This document shows positions 24,101-36,100 of a stretch of 64,000 nucleotides of DNA, in pieces. The stretch comes from Sitta carolinensis (taxonomy: Eukaryota; Chordata; Aves; Passeriformes; Sittidae), in the NCBI GenBank assembly GCA_032173965.1, contig CM063284.1, forward strand, positions 101,742,410-101,806,409, given 5' to 3'. Numbering within the stretch: the stretch's first letter is position 1; each line of letters begins with the position of its first letter. Under the pieces are notes generated by a model that had not been told where the DNA came from, searched no databases, and was given only the letters and a program-made list of their open reading frames with translations. The translations under genes were made by a program, and so were the position numbers.

Positions 24101-27100
24101 TGTCTGGCTTCATGAGCAGTAGCATTGGCATAAATGGAAGCTGCAGGTCTTGTGTCTGGGAGGGTGGGAACTGCCCGAAGCAAATTTAGAAGCCATTTGA
24201 GAAGCACTGCAGCCAAACATGCAACCTCAGTCAGACTGATTTTGCTTACTCTCCATTCCCTTTAACATCTGCCCTCTCTCCCTCCCTCCCTGTCCCCTGT
24301 CATCTTCTGACTGTCAGAAGAAGTAAGGCCTGAGTCCTAAGATGGGAGAACAAGATCCTATGGATAAGTGTTGTTACATAAGTCTCTTGTACCCTTAGAT
24401 CATGTTTTGGGCATGTCTTGAAATAACAGCCTTATGGGAAAGGTGGCACGAGTTCTTCCAGCCCTAGCTTTGGCCACTGGTTCCCATTTCTTGTCCATCA
24501 AGTTCCCATCCTCCTTGCCCAGCCTGATGGTTCCTCATCTTGCTCCATTTGCCATCTACACCCTTTTCGAGCAAATTGCTCTTGGGAGAGAGGCAGTGTG
24601 TATGGCCTGTTTGGAGAGATAATGTCTTTATCTCAAAATGTACTCAGCAAGGAAGGACTCTTCCATTTGTAGTTGCTCTGCTTTCAGTAGATACTGGGCA
24701 GTTGCAAATGGAGGGTGTTTGCAAGGCTTCTTTAACTCAGCCACCTTTGGGCCGGTTGTCACAAAGGTGGAAAAAAATTACGCTGGTGTGTCAAAGTTGG
24801 CATGTAAAAGGACTCCTTTCTCTGGCACACTTGATGCCCCTCTTCCAGAACTGAAGAAGCCAGACCTTGTCAGATAATAGGACCAGAGCTGAATTAAATG
24901 TAGAAAGAAAATAGATATTTTTGCCAACTTGACTCTTGAAAGCACCTGATATACTTTGGTTGACCCTCCCACACCACCTCATCCTAATGAACAATCTCTT
25001 CCTTCTGATCTAAGGACTGCTCTGGCAAAATTTTATAAGGAAGCAAAAGATGCATTACTACAATAGGAGTATTTTCTTTCTTTACATTAGTATGATATGG
25101 AGACTTCAACTTTCAGAATTAATCTCATTAACTATTAGTTTGTCTTAGTTACTGGTGTATATTTTGGTCAGCTGTTACATTTAGTGCTACAAATGTAGTG
25201 TTTGATTGCTAGACTAGAGTTCAGCATTTTGTTAAGATGTGAATTTTTGTTAGAGCTGATATAACTTGCACATAGTTTGCGTAGTGTTCTTTGGGATCAA
25301 ATTGCTTATGGAGTTCAACCTGCACACGTTTCAGAACATCTGAAATTTAAATGAAAAAAATGTTCTCCTGTGTGCTCCTGATAAAATTTGGGAAGAGATA
25401 CAGAGCAGATTGAAAGGCGTTTTCTACTTTATTGTCATGAACAGAAAACCTATACAGTATTGATTTATCTGAGACTTCTTTTTGTGTTTTGCAACTTGGT
25501 CAGCAACTCAAACTTTCCAGAGGATCCCTGGAAGTGTGTAAGTCCAGGTTGGATGGGGCTTTGAGCAGCCTGGTCTAGTGGAACCCCTTCCCCCAGGGGA
25601 TGGAACTAGATGATCTCTAAGGTCCCATCCTACTCTGATTTTGGTGGGTTTTCCTATACGAAAAGTAATTTAAGTCTGTAGTGAAGGAATTGGAGCCCAT
25701 AGGCATTTAATTACTTTGTGTGCAGTGATCTTTTCTGTTCTCATTGTCCTCGGTGAAGAAAAGACTGCACACAGCAGGGGACTTGCTTTGTGTTTGTTAT
25801 GTTTTATTCCAGCCTGAGTTTACACTCGTAGCCAGTGTTCAAGAAAGCAAAGTGCTGCACACATTTGCCATGTTAAGTACAAATGAGTGTTGCATGCTTC
25901 TGTTTAATAAAAAGTTGTATTTTTAATGAATCAGGGAAGATGGTTTATTGTTTTACCATTAAGTTTTACCTGAGCAACTTTTAGGTAAAGATTCAGTAAG
26001 GCATACATGCCTATCTTGTGACATATACATCTTTAAATAGTTTTACTATTTAAAATATTGTAGATCAAATTAGTATAATCTGAGAGTAATTGTGGGATTT
26101 TTTTATGTCTTTTTGTAGATACTCAGTAGAGCTGTGGTAACTGCATATGTCAGTAAATCCTAGAAGGGCAGAAATACTTGGTTCTGATTTTTTTTTTTAA
26201 CCCCATGGAGAAGTTAGGCATGTAATAAGGTCATGCTTCTTAAATTGAATCTGTTTTTTTAATAGTTGGAATTTTATCCACACCCATATTGTTCCTCTTC
26301 TTCTCTCATCCCCCAAATATATGTTCATGTTCTGTGGGGATTAGGATTCATCCAGGCAGTGCACCATTTCTTGAATTGAAAAATTGAATTAAATATGTTT
26401 TAGATAACCACCAACTTTGGTGAGAAGCACATCTCAAAGGTTTAACAGAAGCAGCTGGAAGGATACAGGACCTTTTCCATCTGACAATGACATCAGTAGT
26501 CTTAAAAAGCAAAGTATGAAGAATAGCATCTGTGGTTATGGCTGGTTGTCCTCCTCAGTGGGATCTTTTCCATCTGAGAGGCCATGGCCCAGACTCCCCC
26601 TCAATTCCTTCCTTCCCACAGTGGTGCCAGTTCTGGGCTGACTTTTTGTGTAGGAGGTTTCTGTGAAGTAGATGATACTCGTAGGGAGTTCGGACGGTTC
26701 TGATACTCATAACATTTGGTGGCTGGCTGTCTTATATCTCCTGTTTTATTACTGAGAATGCGAGATGTGACTTTTCAGTAGTTTGGCAGCACAGGGTTTT
26801 ATTTAGTTTTGTATAAAGATGGTCAGAATGAAGCTTGACGTACACACCGACATGAACGTCTGAGAACATACTTTGTATGTAGAGTACTGTATGAGGCATA
26901 CTCAGGCAGGATCTGGGAGCTTGCTTGTAAACATATATTGTGACTTTTTTTTGTTTTTTTCTGACCCTTACAGAGCCAACAGTGCGGGCAGAACTGATGG
27001 AACAGGTGCCTCATATTGCTATGTTCTGTCAAGAAAACAGACCTTCAATCCCTTATGCTTTTTCCAAATACCTACTACCTATTGTGGTGCGATACCTTGC

Positions 27101-30100
27101 AGACCAGAATAACCAGGTGAGTTTCTTGTAGGAGTAGTTTACTAGCTGGTGAAATACTGTTGTGATGCCACATTATTTAAATTTAGCATCGTACAAGTGT
27201 GTTATATCTTGGGATATAAGAATTTGGAAAGGACATAAAATACATGGTACTATGAACTTATTTAAAGAAAATATTAAAGAAAAACTTTTAAAGAAAGTAT
27301 AATGACAGTTTTTTACATCTAATGTGATCTGTCCTGATTTGTGGCCTTTTATCTGGTATTGTATTCATATAGACAAAATCAATCATTTAGACAAGCTTAT
27401 ATAATTTAAATTCTGGCAAAAAGGAACAGTAGTAATGAAAAACTGAGTCCTTTGTATAATTCAGTTTTTTAACACCATGATGTACTTTCATTACCAGTTA
27501 TTTGTATATCAATCCAATAAAAGTTTTGGATTGAACTCACATGGTTTGTTTCTCTGCATGTATCAGTTAGCTTGTCCAAAGCTTTCTTGAGGCTTCTCCA
27601 GTCATTTCAGACTAAGCTAATGCTAGTTGATACGTTATTTTCAATATTTTAGTCCTCTTGAGCTTGTCACTTTTTTCCTTGCCCTTTTCAAAATTTACAT
27701 CGTTTAAAGTAACTACCCAAACCTATTTTTCTTTAGTAGTTGTTTTGCTAATTCATGTATAATTAAAAAACCCTACTTTTGTTTGATGTTCTGTGCTTGA
27801 AGATTCAGTGATTCTTTTCATTGTTTTAACCTCTGGTGAATAGTACATTGGTCTGCAGATCTCTGAAACTTAGCTCAAAGGTGTTTCCAAAATTGCTGCA
27901 TTGCAGTACATGTAGTATCTTGCGCTACGTAATATTTTCTCGTCTGATGAAATGACTCCTTTTAGAGGCAGGGTTTAGTCAGCTATGAAGTCAATAATGG
28001 GTATCTTATTTTTGAACAATTTTTTTTTTTTGAATGGGACTAAGCAAAATTGTGTCTCAGAATTCAAAAACATTGGAAATAAACACAGAAGAAGAGGATT
28101 TGTTTAGAAAAATTCATCTTCCTTAGAAATTCATTACTCTCCATTCATTGTGCTGCTTTTTCTTCACACGTTTGCATGAGATTTACCATGACCGCTCTTT
28201 TTGACATGAAAACATGTGAACCCACGAAACACCAGCATATTGTCAACTAAGGCAGGTGTCCACCTCCATACTTCCCAAAACACAGGACAGCAAACACGAA
28301 GTGCTTGCAAAAGCACATCCTCTGACTGTGTGCAGTTAGTACTGCTGCATGTCAGTATGTAGGTACAGCTTCCAAAATACAGGACACATGTATTTCAACA
28401 AATAAAACTCTTTGAATTGCTTGGTTCAATTTTTGTCTTTTTATGGCAGGTAAGAAAAACAAGCCAGGCAGCATTGTTAGTGCTGTTGGAGCAAGAGCTC
28501 ATTGAGAGATACGATGTGGAGACCAAAGTGTGCCCTGTGCTGATAGATCTGACAGCTCCAGACAGCAACGATGATGTCAAGACAGAAGCTGTGGCTGTAA
28601 GTAGCAGCAGTATGAAATCACACAGCCAGAGTCTGCCTGAATGCTTGATAGTGCAGTGGTAGTGGTGGTGTGTTTTCAAGTTGCACAGCCATTACTAAAA
28701 AGAAAACGTTATATTCCCTCTCTGTAACAAATCTGTAATTTCTTCTGTGCTGTGTCAGTGCTGTACATTCTGGTCAAGTTAAGATTTAAATTCAATACCT
28801 TATGTATGCTGTAAGAAGAAAGCCCAGCTGGACAAGACAGTGTAGGGGATTCATTTTATTGACTCCTAAAGCATCTGCTGTGTTGGCTTTTTAGTTTTTT
28901 GAAGGTTTGTCTGTTTATTTTATGGAAGTTTAAATGGCCTGCGTGGAAAATTTCCATCAGTTCATAAGCTTTAATGCCTCAGTTCTTTTGCTCCTTGCTG
29001 TATATCTGTTCTCTTTATTGATTTTGTTGTGTTTTATTGGACAAAGTAATAAGCATCTGAATTGATTAACTCATGGTTGGTTGGTTGGGGGGTGGAGGTG
29101 TGTTTTAGCATTAGACACCACCCTTGTAATTGAAATGTATGTGTTGAATTAAAATAGTAAGCAGATTAGGTAATTTATAATGCAGAAATGGCAGATGTAT
29201 GCCCTTTTGTTTCCTTCGGGGTTTTTTGCAATTTATATTTATGCTTTATGCTGAGTGAATTTTGTTTCTTCTTTTTTTTTTTGCTTGAGAGAGACCTCAT
29301 TTAATATTTTACTTTGCTACAGTGGCTGGACTGATAAAAAACAAAAATGCTTCAGCACTGTTGCATTTGGCGCCAAATTTCTAGAGCTTCTTGATGAAGC
29401 TTACAGCTATATAAAGGAATAAAGTATAAGCAGATTAGTTTTATCTGTCTTCATGGTTTTGAAGGTGTTGAAACTTGACAGAAATTTCTGTACCTCATCA
29501 ACCCCCTAAAGGTTAGAAAAGCCATCATTCATTATTATAGGGGAATGAATGCAAATAGTTCTACTGACATGATTGGGAGAGTTAAACATAAAATTCTTTT
29601 TCCTTTCTAAAGCAATTGGGGTTTTTTTAAATGTCAGTACAAATTAGAATGAAAAAGCAGTTAGAGGGAAGAGTTCTTTTTTTTTGGTGTGATACATTTC
29701 TTTGGGAATTTTGTTTGGGAGTTGCATAGTGTTGTAATTAATTTTAAACTATACAGGACTCAGAAGTCTCTTAAGCATGTTAATTGTCAATATAATTTCC
29801 TGTTAGTTGTACATATATACATTTCGTATTGAAATAGTAAAAGAATCATGTACCTTTTTTTTAAGGTTGGGTAATGTAAGAGAATAATTTTGAAGTCCAG
29901 TTATCTTTGTTAGCTGGGAATTTGATTCATTTTTTTAGAAGATGAATGTCATCTACACCTGTGTCATGTCATAACAAGGAAATGGGAAACACATCTCGTT
30001 GCAAAAGTGGCCAAACCTTTTCAATTCAAATGGGGTTTTGTTTTCAATATTTTTCACAATTTTCAGTATAATTATGTTCATGAGACTGAAGAGCAGGTGT

Positions 30101-33100
30101 AAAAAGCCTCTGCTTAGCTGACACAGAATGGTGTGTTGTGCAAGATCTCTGATTAGTGTCTGTCTTGTCATTAGATTATGTGCAAAATGGCTTCCATGGT
30201 TGGAAAGGACATCACGGAAAGACTTGTGCTCCCCAGGTTCTGCGAGATGTGCTGTGACTGCAGGATGTTTCATGTTCGTAAGGTATGAGTTCTGAGCATC
30301 TGGTCTAGATTATCTGTGAAAAACGTGTCGTGCTTGGAACTTGCTTGTGACTGAGAAACTTTCCTGGTAGATCTCATTTGTGACATGGATAAGTGGAAGC
30401 TGTGAGGGGGTTTGTAGCTTGCATTTCCACAGATTTTAATATTTGATGCTGAGATTTTTTTGCAGAATCACTACCCTTATTACTAGAAACAAAGAAAGAA
30501 TCTGCTTGTCATTATGCTATAGATAGCTGCAGTGTGATTAGGTGTATGTCCTTAAGGTTGTGTTTGTGGCCAGGAAAACATGAACCAACTGCGGCCAATA
30601 AAGCATCAGCCACCTGCACAGATTGAATTAAAGATGCTCAGCTTTCTTAAAGATGAAGTAAACCTGTGTTCCGTTGTGATATTTAGGTGTGGAGGGTGCA
30701 CTTTGGTCTCATCCTCTCATTGAATAGCTTATTTCCGTTGATAGCTGCATGTGTTTCTTAATTTGACAGCACTTCAAATACATTTTATCTTCTTTTCATT
30801 TAAGTTCTGGGTTTCTTCTATGATTAAAAAAGACTGACTAATTTTGAAGAAAAAGGAAATTGGTTTTTAAAAACCATGGAAAGTGATGGAATGAGAAAGT
30901 AGCTTATAATGAGTTTGCACCAAAACACATTTTTCTGATTTAAAAAATTGTATGTTTTTTCCCCTTGGATTTTGCTTTATTAAAACTGTGGTCTTAGTCT
31001 TTATTTCTTACATTCTGTCTGCAAGGTGTGTGCAGCCAATTTTGGAGATATCTGCAGTGTGGTTGGACAGCAAGCCACTGAAGAAATGCTGGTAAGCCAT
31101 TTCTTAAGGGGTTTTTCTTCTTAATACAATTCAGGAATGGAGCCAGACAAGCTACAGAAGTAGGGCAATTCATGAGAGATGGCAGATACAGGGGGAGCGT
31201 GGCAGGGGGATAAAGTGCTAGGAGTAGTGAGGCTTAGGTATTGATTTAATCTCTTCAAGTCTGATTTCCTGCCTCAAACAGCCTCCTGGAAAGGAGGGAA
31301 AGAGAAAGAAAGGTGAAGGAAATGAGTGAATCTCGGAAATAAATTAAATAAAGGGAAGAGAGAGAAATTCAAAATGGAACAGCAGGGAACTGGATGGAGC
31401 GGTGAGAAGAGGATCCTTAACTGTGCCCACATTCCTATGGTGGGTATGAGGAGCTAGTGGGTGTTGATAGATTTGGAGACATGACAAGGCTAAGGAGCAG
31501 AAATCAGCTTGGCAGTCTCTGGGATCCCTCTTCAGGCTTTCTCCTCTTCGGAATGTAGACAGTGGGCTTGTTGAGGGCCAGCAGAGGCTGATGAATCAAT
31601 GCCCTGAATTAGCAAGGGACTTACATGGACAGAGTGTAAATGCAGGCATGACTTCAGCCAGAGGCTCTGCAGCTTTTTGCAGTTGTGGTGTTGGAACTGA
31701 TAGGCCTATTGTGGCTCTCAGGCCATTTCTTACGCTCTTGAAGCATTTGCTGCATTTTTCTCTAGCTATTGAGTGATTCAAGTAATTTGGTAGTGAAGTT
31801 TAGTTGTGTGGATTTACATCCCATATGCTTCCTGATTTGGAATGTAAATTGATTTCTCTCACACAACTGACTTTTTAGTGATTAGCGTAATGAATTTGGA
31901 TTAAAACTTTGTAGAGGGTGCAATTAGACTACTGCAAAATAAAAAAGTGATTATTTCATTTGAAATCAATAATGTGTGGCAGGACAGCTGGGGTTCTCTT
32001 TCTATAACAGAAAATGCCATTTTCTACTCTTTTTGCATTATTGTTAGGAAAAAGGAGGGGTGTAAAAAGCTAAATGATAAAACTTCATATTCTAACATAA
32101 AAGCCTTTTTTAATTAGAGGCCAAGTCCAGAAAACTTGGCTGCAGAGAGTAGGAACAGCTGAACATCAGTAACTCTGTGAACAAAGCTGTAGCAACAGCC
32201 TTTGGATTACTCATATTTTGTCACTGTGCATGTTGGAAGCCATGGGAGACGTGCATGTCTCTGCCTCACCTGCACTCTGTCCACCCTTACCATTACTGTT
32301 TCCAAAAAGCCTGAGCGCCTTCAAAATGTTTCAGTTTTACTAGTAAAACCACTGCTCTGTTCAAACATGTTTTCTCTTGAGCAAGTGCAGTCTTTCTCTC
32401 ATTCCCCTGTTCCTCTTTGCAGTTCGTGTTCTGCATTGTAGGATAGAGGTTGATAAATCTAGCAATGAGGAATGCAGGTAGAAAAGGAAGTTTTTTCTTT
32501 CCGAAGATGCTGTTCCTTTGCATTTCAGTAACAATCTTACAAAAAAATCTGAAGTGGTCTCTGATAGGTAAAATGTTAATCACAGAATGAAAAAATGTTA
32601 AGGTTTGGAAGGGATCTTAAAGATCATCTTGTTCCAACCTCCCCTGTCATGGGCAGGGTTGCCTTCCACTAGATCAGGTTGTTCAAGGCCTTATCCACCT
32701 GGCCTTGAACACTTCCAGGCTTGGGGTTCCACAGTCTGTCTGCGCAATGTGCTCCAGTGCCTCACCACCCTCGCAGTAAAGAATTGCTTCCTAATAATGC
32801 ACCACTATTATTTTTCTTGTCCCTGCTTTAAAAGAATGGTGTAGACATAAGGTCTTATGATAGGTTTGTTGGTCTTGGGGATATTTTCAAAGTTGGATTT
32901 TTTGAGGACTTTTTTTAGGGTATAAATCAGGTTTAAGAGTTAATGCTTTCTTGCTGTTCTTCAGACGGGTGAATTTTCCTTATCTGTATTCATAAGTAAT
33001 ATGAAAGCATCAGATTAGAAGCGTGGTGCTCCTGAATGTGTTTTGTCTTGTGAATGGTAAACTCTGCATCTGAGTATGAAGGTGGACAACCAGGTGAAGA

Positions 33101-36100
33101 AAGTGAATTTGGAAAGAGAACTTTTTTGAAACAAGTGCTGCCTATTAAGACTTGCAAACTCACTCACTATATTCCTAACAGCTGCCGAGGTTTTTCCAGC
33201 TCTGCTCTGATAATGTGTGGGGAGTTAGGAAAGCCTGTGCTGAGTGCTTCATGGCAGTTTCTTGTGCAACATCACAGGAAGTCCGGAGGACAAAATTGTC
33301 AACCCTTTTTATTAATTTGATTAGTGATCCTTCACGATGGGTAAGAATTGCTTTTTTTTTTGTTTGGAATAGCTATCATGTTTGGAGGATTTTACTGCAA
33401 TACTCCCTGTAGAACTTCTCATGGGTGTGGATAATGTAACCTGTTCCATGCACCTCAAGCAAAATTGTTCTTAGACTGGTTAGTTCATTAATGAGTGTAG
33501 AGAGTCCCTCACATTTTCACTGCAGCATGTGAGAAAAACTCTGTCAGTGGAGTAGCTTTTTTAAGCTACAGAATTGCCTGTGACTTAACATTGCTGAGAA
33601 TCATTAGCAAAACTGGAAAATTAATTATGATATATTTATACTTCTTCAGATTCCTTACTACCGTGTTGTTTTTTGGGGTGGGGGTGATGGAGTTTGTGGT
33701 TGGTTTAGAGGTTGATTGGTTTTGGGTTTCCTGGGTGTTTTGGATGTTGATGGGGAGGTTTATTGTTGCTTAGGTGATGGGTTTTTGGTTTGGGTTTTTT
33801 TTGGGGGGGATTGGGTGGAATTTTTTTGTTTCTGTTTGGGGAGGTTGTGTTGGTGTTTTGTTTGTCTGGGGTTTTTTTATTATTTACCATCTTGAAGATT
33901 TACTCTTAAAGCTTAAGTTTGCTACTGAGCAGACTACCTCCAAGAGCCAAGGATCGTCTGCACAGAAGCATGAGCTCGTAGATCTTGGAAAGTCATGCAA
34001 ATTGTAGCCCTGCAGAATTAATCAAATAACAAAAATTGAGATAGAGAATTGTAGAGAAGAGGAGAATAAATAGTAGGAGAAGGGAGGAGCAAATGCACAG
34101 CATAGCCAAAAAGGGAAAGAAATATAATGCTTATCAGTCAAATTTCTGAGAGTGGAATGTCTGTTTACTGTATATGGGTTTTTTTTCCTTTTAAGTTGTT
34201 AAAATTCTGAGCTGAACTCTCAAATTTATCTGCTTCTATCATCTAAACAGATTCTTCCTCCTTTGGTTTTGGGGAATAAGCCTGGCAGTTCAATTACCTG
34301 TGATTTAACTGGTTTCACCCTGCTTTTTCATTTTTCTTAACATTTTTTTTTAAACTTGGCACTCTGTATGCATCTGGCTGATTCTTTCCAGACAAGAGCC
34401 TCTGCTCTTGATTTGCTTGGTAGGCTTATGACCCTTTCAGTTCCTAGTAGCAGCCATTTTATGTTTTATAGGACAGCAGGATTTATATATATAATTCTGT
34501 GTTTTCACCATGGACCCTTTCCACTAGGTTCGCCAAGCAGCTTTTCAGTCTCTGGGGCCTTTCATATCAACTTTTGCTAATCCATCCAGCAGTGGCCAGT
34601 ACTTTAAAGAAGAAGATGGTAAAAACCCAGAAGATTGTGGTTCTGTACAGGAAACCAGGTAAATTTGCTAAATCTACACATTATTTTTGCCTTCTTGTTC
34701 TTCTTCTTCATGAACTGCACATTAGAAAAACTGACTTTCCTGGATAATTTGAATATTTGGTAAATGGAAGGATCTGGATCTTCTCATCTTCATAGGCCAG
34801 AATTAGGATCTATGTTCTGTGATGAGATGATTGACTTGATAGACCAGGGAGAGCAGTGTATATACCATGTGCCTGGATTTCAGGAATGCTTTTGGCATGG
34901 TCTGCTGAGAGATCCTTGTAGAGAAGCTGCAGAAGTTTGGGTCAGATGAAGAGATGGTGAGGTGGGCTGAGGACTGTCTGCCTGGCTGGGCACTGTCAGC
35001 AGCGTGTGGGTGAAGGTCACTAACTGTGTTCGAGACGGATCAGTCAGTATTGGGTCCAGTCCAGTTTAATGGACTCTTTAGTGCTCTCAGTGGTGGAACA
35101 GGGTGTAGTCTCTGCAGGTCTGCTGATGACACAAAACTGGGAGGAGTGGCTGCTTCACCCACAGGGTCATGCTGCCATCCAGAGGGAGACCTGGATGCAC
35201 TGGAGACAGTGCGGTGAAGGGTCGTAAAATGACAGACTGTAGCATCTCTCCTGTTGGGAGAGTCTGAGAGAGCTGGGACTTTGGCCTGGAGAAGAGAGGG
35301 CTCACTGTGAGGGTCTTACCAATGTTAATAAATACCTGAGGGGAGAGTGAAAAGAGGATGGACTCTTTTCAGTGATGCCCAGTGACAGGACCAGTCAGTG
35401 GCCACAACCCCAAACACAGGAGGTCCCCTCTGAACATCAAAACCCACTTTTTTTTTTTATTGTGAGGATGACTAAGCAATGGCAAAGGTTATCTATGAAG
35501 GCTGTGGAGTATCCGAAATACTCAAAACCTGTCTGGACACAAGTCCTGGGCAATTGGTTCTGGTTGTCCCTGCCTGAACAAGGAGGTTGGCCCAGGTGGG
35601 TGGAGTCTAGAGGTCCCTTCCAACCTCAACCCTTCTGTGATTCTATGATTTCTGTTCTGTTATGGTGTAAGAAAATTTACTTTGACACGTAACAAGTTGA
35701 TAGCATGTGTGTGAATTTTCACAAGCATAACAAGTCTAATTTGGTTTTTTAATGTCTGTATTCTTTGGCACTCAACAGTGAACAAGTCAGGACCACAGAA
35801 AATGTAACAGCAGATGAAGAGCTCAACAGGACAGAGGATGTCTCTTCACAAAGTGGTGATAGTGATGATTTTGCAACGAAACTTGAAAATGTCACAGAAG
35901 ATCAAAATACAGTGTCAAATAACTCCAAGAGGGAAAGTGATTTCCAGACTGAATCATCCTTCCATTGCACTTTGCCTTCAGAATCTTGTGGGGAAATGGC
36001 GGATGAGAATGAGCAAAGTTCTCATTGCTGTACAACAGATCTGCAGGAGGCTGGGCTGAATTCACAGGAAACCTCTCTTTCAGAGCAGGAATTATACAAC

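Larger units (their letters stand above)
13423..26973 (+). other. PPP4R1: PPP4R1 large intron (about 13.6 kb)
   Basis: The largest intron in the window. It carries a 2-kb antisense CR1 (about 13897-15995), T-rich and T/G-rich patches near 17289-17370, a CR1 end (20572-20817), an inverted LTR pair (22252-22795), a minus-strand G-quadruplex motif (24280-24297) and a CR1 end (25526-25640). A homeodomain-core-rich stretch lies at about 19825-19945. A 17-bp motif GGAYCTTTTCCATCTGA occurs twice, at 26468-26484 and 26561-26577. No extra exon is convincing. Confidence 0.85.

Noticed and set aside
33705..33890. Pro/Lys/Asn-rich minus-strand frame
   Set aside because: Entirely explained by the G/T-rich tract on the other strand.
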